Positions 12,159-33,700 of a DNA stretch of 64,000 bases are shown here, in pieces. Made by a program: the position numbers and the translations under genes. The DNA comes from Gongronella butleri (lineage: Eukaryota; Mucoromycota; Mucoromycetes; Mucorales; Cunninghamellaceae): the NCBI GenBank assembly GCA_025201375.1, contig JAIWZP010000071.1:1-64000 (forward strand), read 5' to 3'. The notes below the pieces were generated by a model. The model was not told where the DNA came from and did no database searches. It saw only the letters and a program-made list of their open reading frames with translations. Each line of letters opens with the position of its first letter. Positions within the stretch are counted from its first letter, which is position 1.

Positions 12159-13972
12159 ATGGCGTCTTTTTATTTGGGTGTTGACGTTGGCACTGGGTAA
12201 GTTGGAGATCCCTGCGTCGAGTTTGTCGTGTCTTTTTTTTCTTTCTTTCCCCACAATTTCTCTGTTTACCCCACACAAAAAAAAAAAAAAGAAGAAAAAA
12301 CGCGTGTTCCTGACTCTCTCTTTCTCCTAGTTCCGCACGTGTCGCTGTGATTGATGAAAAAGGTACACTCAAGGGTCTTTCGGTGGAGGCGATCCACACG
12401 CACCATCCTGTGCATGACATTTACGAGCAATCGACGGCGAATATCTGGGCAAGCATCACAAAAGCGACCAAGCAAGCCATGGCGGCGGCGGGCGTGGCGG
12501 CCGAGGCAATCAAGGGTGTCGGATTCGACGCGACGTGCTCGCTGGCGGTGCTGGACGGTGCGGGCCAGCCTTTGTCTGTGGACCAAGGCTCGGGTTTCCA
12601 AGACAATGAATGGAATGTGATTCTGTGGGCGGACCACCGTGCGATTGACCAGGCCAATCGCATCAATGCGACGCAACATTCGGTGCTTCGGTACGTGGGC
12701 AACAAGATCAGCCCTGAAATGGAGATTCCAAAGACATTGTGGCTCAAGGAGAACCTGCCTGCGGCTAAATGGGATGAAATTGGCCATTTGATGGATTTGC
12801 CAGACTATTTGACGTTCCGTGCCACTGGCAGCCTGCACCGCAGCACGTGCTCGTTGATCTGCAAGTGCTCGTACTCGCCCACGACGGACGCGGCGATCCG
12901 TGGGTGGGATGCGTCGTATTTTGAACAGATTGGGCTTGGATGCCTTGTTGACGAGAAATGGGCGCGATTGGGTGGCCACCAGGGCGACGACCGCCAGCAG
13001 GTGCTTCGTGCAGGCGACTGTGTCGGGTCGGGCTTGTCGCCGCAGGCCGCCGACGAATTGGGCCTGTTGCCGGGCACACCCGTTGGATCGGCGGTAATTG
13101 ACGCGTATGCAGGCGCTGTGGCGACGCTCGGTGCCGGTGCAACCGACGAGGCCGCCCTGGCGAACCGCCTGGCCATCATCTGCGGCACCTCCAGCTGCCA
13201 CATCGCCATGTCGCCCCATCCCATCTTTGTCGACGGCGTGTGGGGCCCCTACCAGTCGGCACTCCTCCCAGAAATGTGGTGTGCCGAGGGCGGCCAATCG
13301 TCCACGGGCCAGCTCATCGACCACGTCTTGAACACCCATCCCGCCATTCACGACGCAAAAAAACAAGCCGAGGCCGAAAACACAAATATCTATGCATTCC
13401 TCAACGATTGCCTCGCACAATTGACCGAAAAGCGTGGCGTCGCCCATTGGTCCCTGCTCACACAAAACACACACGTCTACCCAGATTTCCACGGCAATCG
13501 CAGCCCGCTCGCCGACCCCTCGTTGCGTGGCATCATCGTTGGCATGTCGCTTGACAGCAGCATCGACGATTTGGCCCTAAAGTACCTCGCCACCATGCAG
13601 GCTCTCGCCTGCCAGACAAAGCACATCCTCACCGCCCTCAACGACCAGGGCTATACCATCGACACCCTGTGCCTGTCCGGCGGATTGTGCAAGAACCCGC
13701 TCTTTGTCCAGTGCCACGCGGACGTCACCAATTGCCCCGTCATCCTCCCCGAATCCATCGACGGCGCCGTCGTCATCGGCGCAGCCATCCTCGGCGCGCG
13801 TGCAGCCCAGGACAAGGACCTTTGGAAAGTCATGTCCGCTCTCGGAAAGGCCGGCGCCACCGTCCTGCCCACCACAGACCAGAAACTCGCACGCTACAAC
13901 CAACAGCGCTACAAGGTCTTCACTGAACTCCTCAACGACCAGAAAAAGTATCGCTCCCTCATGTCGCTCTAG
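12159..13972 (+). CDS. FGGY-family carbohydrate (pentulose) kinase
   Basis: Two exons, 12159-12196 and 12331-13972, give 559 codons. The first exon encodes only the N-terminal strand with the phosphate-binding signature, completed across the intron (YLGVDVGTGSARVAVID). Other FGGY landmarks are GVGFDATCSLAVLD, the substrate-loop region WADHRAIDQA, ICGTSSCHIAMS and the C-terminal nucleotide-binding block GGLCKNPLFVQCHAD. The closest characterised relatives are human FGGY and yeast Ydr109c, ATP-dependent kinases of D-ribulose acting in metabolite repair. Substrate cannot be read from sequence, so ribulokinase is an inference; xylulose or glycerol kinases are less likely from the motif wording. 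Codon use shifts to C-ending codons in the last third. Confidence 0.87.
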
Positions 13973-14691
13973 ATCTTTTTTATTGTAAAAACAAATCAAA
14001 TAAACCCGAAATTTCGTCGTTTTAATGGATGACCTGCCGATTCCTCTCCGTCAATACATCGAATCGACCTCCAATTCTACGATACAGCATGATAGCCGCA
14101 AGGAAAAACGGATAAAAAGCCAATAAAAAGGAGGTGATTTATCTGCTGCTGACTGTCAAGCAATAAACAATCTTGGATTTTTCCTTTGTCGCGAATCCAG
14201 CCTCATATCACAGGGAGAAAGAGGTTAAGAAAAGCGGGGGTGGGCACAATAATGCTTTTAAAAATTCCAATGTCAAAACGGGATCCGGGGTATCTATCTT
14301 GGTGATGATGATGATCAAAATGCAAAAATGGAGCCTGAAAAAGCGATGGCGTTGCGTATGGATGCGAAAAAGTGAAAAAGAATGATTTGTGCCTTTTTAT
14401 TTGTTGTGGAACGACGCGCTGGTGCATGAAAAAGGACCATCAATACTCCGATCCACGTAATTGGCGATGCACCAAGTGCCAGTTTTGTGCATGGGTGCAC
14501 CCCCACCAAACAAAAAAAATCTGATTGAGCGGAGTGCCAAATATGATAAGAGGAAGAAGAGCCGGATCAGATTGAAAATTTGTTTGCCTTTTCATCTCCT
14601 GTTCCCTTTTTTTTCTTCTTTTTGTTGGCTCCCTTTTTTTACACTTTCCCCATCGACTCTTTGGACGCTCTGTTCGCCACCTCCTCTCTCC
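13973..14691. other. Intergenic region upstream of MFS gene
   Basis: This holds the terminator of the FGGY kinase gene (AATAAA-like AAATAAAC near 13998) and the promoter and leader of the transporter gene. A pyrimidine-rich run at about 14580-14690 precedes the start codon. No gene is seen. Confidence 0.4.
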
Positions 14692-16592
14692 ATGAGCCGT
14701 CTAGATTCGCAAGAGACAACACCGTTACTCGCATCGAGAGAGCAAGACGAGACCCTACCCTACACAGCGCCACGAGCGACAAGGCAGCCCTCAGGGTGCT
14801 GCGCTGTCAAGGCCCGACGGCCATCCACATCAACAGACGACTTGGATGCCTGCTACCTAGCGGACCAGCGCTGGGAGTACAAGACAATTGCTCTTTGTTG
14901 CGCCCTTTTGCTCGCAGGTAATGCTAAAACCCGCAAAAAAAACGCAAAACACATCGTTTGACCCACTTTTTTTTTGTTGTGCAGTGGGCAGCCACTTTGC
15001 TGGCCATACCCTGGGTGCTCTCAAAAACACAGTGAAGCAGGAATTCGGCATCTCAAACTCGCAATACGGCGTCATCCAGTCTAGCGTCGCCATTGTGAAT
15101 ACAGTGCTGCCCGTGTTGGGTGGCATCTTTGTTGTAAGTGCCCTTTTTTCCAAATTCAGGGGGACAAGGAGTGCCCAAGGCGACACAAATCCGGAACAAA
15201 TAGGAGGGGACAAAGCTCATCATTTTGATTTTGCATTATTTGCCTTTTTTTTTTCACTAGGACGCATTTGGTACGCTGCCCGGAAGCATTTTGACGACTT
15301 TTCTGATTGCGTTTGGCAATATCCTTGTTGCGCTGTCGACGTCGTATCGCAATTTGCCCATGATGATTTGCGGGCGCGTGTTGTACGGGATTGGCAGCGG
15401 CACTGTGGTGATTGTGCAGGAGACCATCTTGAGCCAGTGGTTCCGTGGACGCAGCTTTGCAGCTGTGGTGTCACTGATGCTGACGGTGAGCCGCTTGTCG
15501 TCCTTCATGGCCCAGGCGACCGTGGTGCCCATTGCCGATTCTTTTGGATTTTACGGCAGCGCCTTTTACTTCTCGGCGGCCCTCTGCACGTTCTCATTTG
15601 TGGTCAACCTCGCCTACATTGGCCTGCTGCGCCAGGTCGTCGACGTGCCAGGCGCCTCGGTCGCATGCCGCAAACAGGTCGAGGTCATTAAGCGCAAAAA
15701 GTCATTCCGATGGAGCAAGCTGCTTTTCCTACCACACTCTTACTGGCTCATCGCCGCCATGGAGTTCCTCCTGGGCGGTGCATGGGGATGCTTCTTGCAC
15801 ATCAACAGGTACAACAACAACAAAAAAAAAAAAAATACGCGCCATGGCTAATTTTTTTTTTTTTTTTTTGCATTGGCACAGTGAATTGGTCAAGCTACGC
15901 TTCAATTACAGCAATGCCAACGCGGCGGCAACGGCGAGCGTCGCGCAAATCTTGCCTGTAATCTTGATGCCCTTGCTTGGCGTTTGCGCGGATCGCTATG
16001 GCAAGCGCACCTGGATGAGTAAGAATGCGGCACGGATCGTTTTTATGGTGATGTGGCGATTGACGCGTCTTTTGTAGTGATTGGCAGCGGTGTCGCCATG
16101 CTCTTGTCCATGCTGATGCTCGGATACACGTATTTGCCGCCAATGCTTGGCATGCTGGTCTTCAGCGTGAGTCTTTCATTAGGCCCCGTGGGCTTGGTTA
16201 GCAGCGTGCCCGTGATTCTACCCATGTCGCTCATCGGCACTGGCATGGGAGCGATCAAAGTGGCCACCAATATTGGCGCCGTCATGTTTGACATTTTTGC
16301 AGGCGTCCTGCAGGACCGCGACGCGCAAAAGGGGTACGACGGCGTGATTGTGTTTTTTATTGTGCTGTCGTTGCTTGCGGTCGCGTGCGGTGTGGTGTTG
16401 TGGGCGCTGGATCGCCGGCTGTACCACGGAATTCTCGACCGGTCATCACGCGACGCGCACCGCGAGACCAAGCTGGCCAATGCCATCCCGCTCAAACAAA
16501 GCAGGTCAAATTGGGTCTACGGCGGCATCTACGTCTCCCTCATGGTCCTCAGCTGGGCCCTCTTTTTCCACTTTGTGCTCTTTGCATCCTGA
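14692..16592 (+). CDS. Major facilitator superfamily transporter, MFSD1-like
   Basis: Five exons: 14692-14917, 14985-15133, 15261-15808, 15882-16018 and 16078-16592, giving 524 codons in phase. The N-terminal tail carries an acidic dileucine-type motif (QETTPLLA), common in vacuolar or lysosomal proteins. About twelve hydrophobic segments follow. The MFS signature between helices 4 and 5 is GRVLYGIGSGTVVIVQE then SQWFRGRSF, which resembles animal MFSD1 (GRFVFGIGGE...SWFKG). The loop ADRYGKRTW follows helix 8, the usual site of the second conserved D-R-x-G-R/K motif. MFSD1 exports dipeptides from lysosomes in mammals; for this protein the substrate is unknown. A vacuolar location is inferred from the dileucine motif. 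Confidence 0.83.
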
Positions 16593-18023
16593 TTTCCCAC
16601 CCTCCATCCTCCCAATTATGATAGATTTGATACCATTGGGGGCCTTACACCCTCAAATAAAGCATGCACCATAGAGTTCTCGCAACGTTTTACAGATTTT
16701 TTTGTTTTTGGAAGTGATCGGATCACGGACGTGCCAAAAGGTCGATGACATGTGGTTTTGGCATTTTTATGCATTGTGCGACTTTGTTTGAACATCATCT
16801 GCGGTGTTTCGCGTTGTAGATGTCTTTTCTGCCATGTCATTTTCCTGCCATGCAGTGAAAGCGACGAAAAAATGAATACGTTGTCAGGACCATGGTGAAT
16901 CGAAGATTTTGTAACGTCTTTTGTCGTTTGTCCAATGAATTTACAACCAATTGCAAAAGTCAATTCTTTGGAATAAAATTCTGACTCGTTTCGCATTCAA
17001 ATGAGCCCACTCTTGCGGTATTGCAAGCACAAGAAGGCTCGCAAGCACCATTTTCAAAATCATGGATTTTCCAAGGGGTACAGTCGCGTATTTGAAAACT
17101 GCAAAATATAAGTTCTCGGATCGCCACGCCATTCACACACATTGTAAGCACTACTCGTTCACCGATGGAAATGCAAAAAATGCATGGGGTGAATTGATTA
17201 GTTTTGGCGTAAAATGCAGTTTGATTCTTTTTTTCTCCTCAAGGTCAAGTCGACGAAAATTGATCACAGTGCTGCGAAACAAAGATCAACAGAAAGAGCA
17301 CGGTCCGCAGCATATTTTGATAGCGATGATCACTGCAAAACACGACTTCCAGGCAGAATTGATGCGAGCAACCCGTTTGCGGGCAAACTTTGACGCATGA
17401 AAAACCGCGTCAAACAAAGAGTTACACGCGCCTGGTTCTCATCAATGCCATGCATCTGGGCCATCTCTTGTTGGTGGACGCGTCGACGCGTCTCCACGAG
17501 CGCGTTTTTCCTGTGCAATTCGCCTTTGAATTTTAATCTAAAATCGCTCATTGCTCACTATGCCTCAGATGGATCCCACTCCTTTTCGTCGTTTTCCACT
17601 GTTTCTCCATGCGCTCCATCTTGCGTGCAAGTTTGGCAGAGTTCTGGAGACCCAAATTTTCGATTTTGGGTTGAGAGCTCATCACGGCCGATTTTATAAA
17701 AATGCTGTTTCTGCGCTCAAATGCTGGCTGACAGCCGCGCAAAGACGCCTGTTCAGTGTTTTTCGTGTGCATCGTCACGGTAAGATGCTTTTCGCCACCG
17801 AGTTTTGCGAGCTGCTGGTGCAATTGCTGCGACACGTCGCTCGAAACCAATAATATCAGGCTTGAATCCGGTCGTTGGCAAACGATCATTAAAAGTCCGA
17901 CGCCCGGTGTTGCCATTTGCCATAAAAAATCAGGATGGGCTGCATTTGTTGGCTCTCACTCTCTTTTACTTTCCTTGTCCGTCCCTCTTTTTTTTCTTTT
18001 GTTTTTCTTTTTTTCTTTGCACA
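16593..18023. repeat. Gene-free stretch with two diverged dispersed repeats
   Basis: No gene is recognisable. Bases about 16900-17310 are a diverged reverse-complement copy of 47120-47450; shared blocks include CCGTGCTCTTTCTG and GTGTGTGAATGG.GTGGCGA. Bases about 17390-17720 are a diverged copy, same strand, of the module at 40560-40920 and 61045-61390 (shared GTTTCTCCATGC, GCAAGTTTGGC, GTTCTGGA blocks). The repeats encode no transposase and look old. Confidence 0.65.
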
Positions 18024-19158
18024 ATGTCTGAACGCAAGGTCTTGAACAAGTATTTCCCTCCCAACTTTGATCCGTCCAAGATCCCCAAGCAGTAAGGCAT
18101 CCTCACGAGCAAGGCCCGAAAAAAAAGCCGCCATTTCTCACATTTTTTTATGTTCATTTTGCCTGCAGGAAGAAGCCAAAGGATCTGCAACACAAGGTGC
18201 GTTTGATGGCGCCCTTTTCAATGCGATGCGAAAGCTGCGGCGAGTATATTTACAAGGGCAAAAAGTTCAATGCACGCAAAGAGACGGTCGTCGGCGAGAA
18301 ATACTTGTCGATTCAAGTGTTCCGCTTTTACATCAGGTAAACGATTTGCCATTGAGCGCTGAATGGGCCCTCCCATTGACTCCGTTTCTTCGTATTTTGT
18401 TAGGTGTCCACGCTGCTCGGCGGAATTGACGTTTAAAACGTCGCCAAAGGACGCGTAAGTGCCAATTTATCGTCTCTCGATGCATGCTGACCTTTGTTTT
18501 TTTTTTCTTTTCTTTTGCTTTTCGCAGAGATTATGTTGCTGAGAATGGCGTGACGCGAACGTTTGGGTGGCAGCGTCAGCCTGGTGAGGAGGATGACGAA
18601 GAAGATGAAGAAGACGAGGATGCGATGGCGTCGCTCGAGAGCCGTACGCTTGAATCGCGGCGCGAGATGGAGATCATGGATGCGCTGGACGAGATCCGCA
18701 CAAACAGCTCGCGGGCAGAGCGCGTGAGCATTGACGACGTGCTTGAGCGCTTGTCGGCCGAGGCGCGTGCGGCTGTGCAAGAGAAATTGGACAAGGAAGA
18801 GGAGGCGCTGCAAGCCGAGGCCGAGGCCGTGTTCAAGTCGGCCGATGGCGAGACGGTGCGCAAAATGGGCAACGATGAAGCAATGCCTGCCGACGCCATC
18901 TCGCTTGTGCGCCAGCAACAGGAAGAAAAGCAACAAAAGAGCCTCTTTGCCAAGCAAGATACCACCACAGCAACCACCGCCACAAAGCGCAAGGCCGAGG
19001 GTAACAAATTCGGCGTCGTGGTCAAAAAGAAAATGGCCGTCGCCCCGAATTCGTCAAAATCTGCATCAATTGCCCCCAAAACGACTGCGGCAGCACCCAA
19101 GGCATCCGCGCTGTCGCTTGTTGCTGCCTATGACGGCAGCGACACCGATTCCGACTAA
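18024..19158 (+). CDS. YJU2: YJU2/CWC16-type first-step splicing factor
   Basis: Four exons: 18024-18091, 18169-18336, 18404-18454 and 18528-19158, giving 305 codons. Yju2 (human CCDC94/YJU2) joins the activated spliceosome and promotes the first transesterification. The N-terminus is typical ([20 protein letters not shown]) and four zinc-binding cysteines are visible at C43, C46, C80 and C83 (CESC...CPRC). A long acidic then coiled-coil segment follows ([14 protein letters not shown], and [13 protein letters not shown]) with a basic Ala/Lys-rich tail. The length fits Yju2 rather than the longer CCDC130/Saf4 paralogue. It is transcribed towards the convergent TFIIA gamma gene, with 149 bp between stops. 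Confidence 0.93.
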
Positions 19159-19307
19159 ACATCACGCAATAAATCATTCAATGGCATCGTTTTTTTTATT
19201 ATTTTCGTGTATTTACAAGCAAGAAAGGAGGGATAAGAGAGGGGAGGGGGCAAAAACGGGAAAAAATAAAGGGGGGAATTGGAGGTGAACTGGATACTTT
19301 TTTTTTT

Positions 19308-19858
19308 TCATTGTTCGCCAGGCTTCTTTGCATTGCAAGCGACAATTTTCACCTTGTCGGCATTGACCATCTCTGAATCAAAGCGGAAACTGGGATTTTC
19401 GACAATAAATGTCCACACGTCGTCGCAGAATCGATATGTATCCAGATGGCCCTATAGTAATAATAATAAAAAAAAGGTGACGTCAGAAGCTGGCTTTGAG
19501 GGCCGAGATGGGCCATGGTTGGCATGATTTTTACCTTGATTGTGGTGCGATTACGGACCAATTGTGACAACCCCTCCGCAATGCTCTTGTCAAAGGCATT
19601 GAGCACACGCATTGCCAGCTGTGGCGTCAAGTGGCCGTTCTGGATAAGCTCATCAAGTGAATCCGTCAGCGCCATGCCGATGCTAGACCGGTTAAAAAAG
19701 TGAAAAAGAGAAAAAAAAATAACATAAAAAGTTGGTGAGACATTTTTCTTTTTCTCTTTTTCTCGTCTTTCTTGAGCAATTCACAATGCGCGTTCTATCA
19801 GGGTGTTTTTTAAACCGTACCTGCTGCGACGATAAAGCTCGTAAAAGGGTGTAGACAT
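19308..19858 (-). CDS. TOA2: TFIIA gamma (small) subunit
   Basis: Exons in genome order: 19308-19451, 19535-19682 and 19821-19858, giving 109 codons, the normal length for the family. TFIIA stabilises TBP on TATA DNA during RNA polymerase II initiation. The protein begins [20 protein letters not shown], then shows [17 protein letters not shown] and [14 protein letters not shown], all diagnostic. The first intron splits the RRSS codon run, which validates the 38-nt first exon. Its start lies only 140 bp from the divergent PRP16 start, so the two probably share a promoter region. Confidence 0.95.
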
Positions 19859-19998
19859 GACAAAGATCAAGAAAAAAAAAAAAAAAGTGAGAAAGAGAGG
19901 CGACAAAAAGAGCTATAAAAGTCCGACGGGTGCTTTATGAATGCTTTTTTTGTCGATTCTTTCCCACTTTTTTTACTTTTTTTTTTTCTCGATCAAGG
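19859..19998. promoter_or_regulatory. Short bidirectional promoter TOA2/PRP16
   Basis: Only 140 bp separate the start codons of the divergent TFIIA gamma and PRP16 genes. The stretch has A-rich sequence on the TOA2 side and T-rich sequence next to the PRP16 start, with AAAAGAGCTATAAAAGTC near 19906-19923 as a TATA-like candidate for PRP16. Promoter function is inferred from position. Confidence 0.5.
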
Positions 19999-25414
<5,416 letters not shown>

Positions 25415-26488
25415 GCACGCGTCAAGTCTCAAGTGGCAATGGAAAGCGGAAAAAATCATCACATAGAAGGCATCTCGTTTTTAGACGTTTGTTTACCCAT
25501 GGTGGCAATAAAGGCGCCCTTTTTTTTATTTTCATTCATTGTGCTTTTGCCTTTGTGCCTCGCATTTTGCTTCATTGTTGGTGATCGGCTCTGCTAGTGC
25601 ATGGTTCATGCAGCTTTACAGTGTTTTTTTTCTTTTTTTTCTTTTTTTATTCGCAAGATCCGCCAATTGGCACGCAATTGAAGCTCACACCACGCGGAAT
25701 GGATGGCATCAGGGCATGATCCATATGGCCCAACCGTGGGCGATTGATCTACCGGGCACTGGTCGTCCATGGAGAGAAAAAAAAAGCGAGTAACAGCCAA
25801 GCTTGGCAGAAACTTGTGCCCAGAAGTACAAGGCTGCGCATTGTGTGATCTGGATGGGCCAATGGCAGGCGGCCTTGCTCCGTTTCAGGAGAAAAGAGCA
25901 ATCACAAGATGCCGCGCAGCTTACGGGTAAAGGAATATGGGCTTTTTATCTTTGTTTGTCCAACGTGTGCAACATGGGATGGGCATGATGACAATGCGCA
26001 AGCACGAGTGACAAGACTAGAGCTCATTTTTACTTCATTTTATTTTTTTTTGTCGGCACAAAAAAAACAAGAAAGGCGAGGGCATCGCACCGGTCAGACG
26101 GCTCGATGATTGGCGAACCAGAACGGCGGAGCATCAAAACAGTGGGGCAATGCCATGTCTCTGTTTTTTTTCTCTTTTTCTCTCACACAAAACCCTTTTT
26201 GTCGCACAGCAAATTTCTCCCTTTCCTGACTTCTTTCTTTTCCCTCCTTCTCCCTTCCCCTCTTGCCCCTCTTCCCTTTTTCCCCCCCTTTGACGACCAC
26301 ACCCTTGTGTAGCTTGTCGTTGATTTTTTCTACTTTTTTTGTTGTTTGGTTGCTGGTTGCTTTTTTTTATAGCCCGCCAATTGAGAAAAAGTGGAAAAGG
26401 ACACTTCTTTCTCTCGTTTTCGCCTTTTTTTGAGATTCGCCAGCAAAAGCAAACGCAATAGCCCGTTTCTCCCATCACTCTCTAAATT
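25415..26488. other. Intergenic region between PRP16 and the HECT ligase gene
   Basis: No gene is seen. It contains an AATAAA at about 25506-25511 as a candidate PRP16 polyadenylation signal, and a long C/T-rich tract at about 26160-26300 that probably belongs to the promoter or leader of the downstream gene. Confidence 0.4.
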
Positions 26489-29871
<3,383 letters not shown>

Positions 29872-30319
29872 AGCCCGTCAATGTCACGTTCGCCCTCCCT
29901 CCATGTTACCCCCCTTGCCTCTTTTTATTTTATTCTCCTCAATTCGCTGCCACCCCCTCTTTTTTTTTTTTACTTCACTCAACTTTTTTTGCAAATCTGG
30001 ATTCTCATCATTCATCGCCATTTCCACTCGCTCGATGTGCACTGCGCCATCGTTTTTTCTTTTTTTTTTTTCTAATCACCTTGTACTTCTTCTACACTGT
30101 CTGTGGATTTCTATGTTATTTTCTCCTTCACTGCCACTTTTTGATCTCTCCCTTTCTCACCCCACGTCCTTTTTTTCATGACTTATCTCCATTTTTGCAG
30201 AATTAAAACAAAAATCTACAATTCCGTGCGATCCCTGGTCTCAAATGTTCATTTTTTTTTTCCTCGTGTGTTTTTAATCACCGTTGGGAGTCCATGTGTG
30301 AGAAATGAAAGGACGCGAT
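29872..30319. terminator. Convergent 3' region of RSP5 and MSH4
   Basis: This 448-bp stretch lies between two convergent genes and so should hold both 3' ends. It is strongly T/C-rich on the plus strand. An AATTAAAAC near 30201 could serve as an RSP5 polyadenylation signal. Nothing else is recognisable. Confidence 0.4.
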
Positions 30320-30653
30320 TTAGCGCTGCGGCGACATGGATGACGCATTGACCAAGTCCAAAGTGGCCTGTGACGCAAGTACCTCGCGGAATTCGCGTTG
30401 GATCTCGCCCAGGCACTCCTCGTAGATGTCAGGTGTGCAAGTGCTACGCAGCATCATCATCTTATCAGCAAACTAGAAATATAAAAAAAAAAAAAGGAAA
30501 AGCGTTTCATCATCTAGTAAAGGGCGTGCATGATGAAATTACCTGCAGCAGGATCTTGCGATCGGCCAACAGCTGCGCGTGGTTGGTCTGGTCGCGTTCC
30601 TCGTCGAGATTATCACGCTCAGCGGCATGCGTGGCTGCTAGCTAACGCGACTC

Positions 30654-30701
<48 letters not shown>

Positions 30702-33700
30702 GATTACTCGACCGCGTTTGTCCGCAGCCATTACCGGCGCTCGTCTTACCAGTGATCGCACCGTCTTTGCATGGTTGATCAACATGTCCGGCATACCCAT
30801 GTCCGCCGCAAGCATAATGCCTAACCAAAAATAAAAAAATAAATAAAATAAAAAATAAAAAATAAAAAAAATACAAATGATAATTTGATCGTTTACAACG
30901 CGCGCCCGCCCGCCTTACCGTAGTCTGTATCGCGCGTAAGGCCGCTTGTGATTTTAAACGCATGGTCGTGGTCCGCGTCAGACTGCAAACAAAATGGAAA
31001 ATGAGCGTGACGACACAAAACACGGCATTTCAATCCTTTTTATGCAAAAGCACTCACGTCACGTGTCGGGTGCGACAATTGCAGTGTAGCAACATTGGGG
31101 AGAATCGAGAGATGCGACACCATGTTGTGAAAATGCGTGACAAAAAAGACAAATGCCTAGCAAACAGGTGAAAAAGAAAAAAAAAGAACGGAAATCAGTC
31201 GATGATGCGCGTAGACGGCCTTTCCGCCTAGTGAAACTGTAGGCATTTCGTACGTGCGTCTGCACGAGCTTCTCACAAATGGCCGTGGCCAGGCCAATGG
31301 CATCTGAGGGTGATGTGCCTGTTGTCAGTTGTAAGAAAAAAAATCAGGATGCGCTTTACGCCTTGGATGGGCTATTTTACCTCGACCATATTCGTCGATC
31401 AGGACAAGGCTAGTGTGCGTCACGTGCTTGAGGACGTTGCTGATGCGTTTTGTCTCGTTGGCAAAGGACGACGCGTCCGGATCCGTGTCATTTGTCAGTT
31501 GCGTCAGGATCTGCGCGCCAAAATAAGATATGAGTCCCTTTTTGTTTCTTTGCATCCGTCGATTAGTACCTGTGTAATGGGTGGCATTGAGGCGTACATG
31601 GCAGGTACACTGCGCGTAAAAAAAAAAAATAAAAAATAAAAAAAAATGCGTGAGAAAGACGAATAGAAAAGAAAAAAAAAAAAAAAGACAAAAATCGATT
31701 TTTTTTGACTTACTAGGAGCCCGTGTGCGCCATGATAGTAAGCAGTGCGATTTGCTTGAGGTAGGTTGTCTTGCCGGCCATGTTGGCACCGGTGATGAAC
31801 TGCAGGCTGGTGGCGAGCGACGCCTGAGTGTCGTTTGGCACAACATTCGTGCTTGGCAGCGCATCAAGGATCGGGTGCCGCCCTGCCTTAAACACGAGCC
31901 GTGGCAGGAAACGAGGCCGCACTAAAGATGCGAAAAATAAAACGGGCAACATGTTCGTCAATGCCCCTTCTGCCCCACTGCGCAGAATTTACCTGATTCA
32001 TGCTTGGTCGCGTAAATCGCAAAGCTCGTCACCAAATCCACGTGCGCAATGGCGTCCGTGATGCGACGCAGCAATGGCAGCTCCAGACGAAACGTTTCCA
32101 GCAAGTCGTGGATGGTCCTGGAGGATCAAAAATAAAAAAAATGGAAAAATCAAAATCTGACGCGCGACAAACCCGAAACATCTTACTTGTCGGACATGAG
32201 AAAAATGTCGGATTGGCATTGATCAATATGCTCGTTCATTTTGAGCTGCAGATAATAATAAAAAATGAGCCATTCTCACGTTTGAAGCCATGCCGAGCGA
32301 CATTTCCTCTCCGTCTTACCAGGTCCATGGTCGTGAACGTCAATGTTTTCTTCTTTTTGACGCGATTGATGAAAATATCCGGCATCTCGTCCATTTTTGC
32401 CTTGTCCACAGGGCAGGTCAGATAAAAATTGAGATCTTTGCCGAATTGAAGCTTGATGGGAAGGGACGAATTTTCTGTCAAAAAAAACAAGATAGAGATT
32501 TGCCTGTAAAGACGCGCTTGCGGTGCATCATCTTACGGCAATATTCGGTCGTCAGGTCATAAATAGACTGGATCGTCTCCTTGTAAGTCTGACGTGCAAC
32601 ATCTAGCAGCTCATTGACACCACTCTGTTGAAGAAAAAAAAAGATGAACGACAAGCGCACACTCTATTGGCTCCCCTGCATACCTTGATGGCGTAGCAGC
32701 GCTGGTTGCGGATGCCCAATGCTGTTTTATCGATGCGGACGTCCTCGTTGATGGTCTGATCAATGACATCGCGGAATTCATCTGCAAAACAAAATAAAGG
32801 GATGAAAATCAACGTCAACAGACGGCAATTGGACGCATACCAATCTTGTCGTTCTTGAGTGTCTGCATTGTAAAGCAAATAATTAGAAAAAAAAGAACGG
32901 AAAGCGCAAATTTCGCTGACGGTGGTTTTTTTTTTTTTTTTACCTCTGCAAGATCGTTAAAAAGCAGCGTATCTTCGTAGGGAAGGAGCGCGAGGTGCAA
33001 GTCTTTGATAGCCAGCAGCGCCTCCTTGATGATGATGACGTTATTGATGTAATTTTCGGTGGATGTAAGACTGGGCACTTTAACCAGTGATGCAAGGACC
33101 ATGGGGAGCTGTTTCAGAGGTTTGAGCGCGTCGACAATGTCACCCAAGCGGTTGGCGTCGTGCAACAACACATGGACGGCATCCAGACGCAATTTCAGCA
33201 GCTCGTGGTTCGTCGTCGGGCGCAGAATTGTCGATCGTAACAGCCGCGCTCCCATTGTCGTGTGCGTGTGATTCAAAACGTGGTACAGACTCGACGATGA
33301 CGAGCTCGCGCTCTCAACAAGCTCCAAATGGCGCGCGGCAGACGCGTCAATGATCAGGGTATCTTTGGAAAGTAAAAAAAAATTGAGATTTTACAACTCT
33401 TCACTGATGAAATGCCTTGCCTTGCATGGTTTGAAACGAGAATTTGATGGTATGGTCGGCAAAGAGCCATAAATGCTTGGCTGTCAAGTGATTCACTAGC
33501 ATCTCCAGCGTCATCATGCACACAGATCTAGTAAAAATGCAAAAAAAAGACACCTCAGCGTCTGAAATGTGCACCAATGCCATCTCTCTGTCCGTACGTG
33601 CTGCTGGCAAGTTGGCTCATGAGCGGCTGCCAGGTATCAGCGCTGTACCGGTCAATCAAGATCATCAGGCGCTTCACATCCACCGCTGGCTTGGCTGTTG

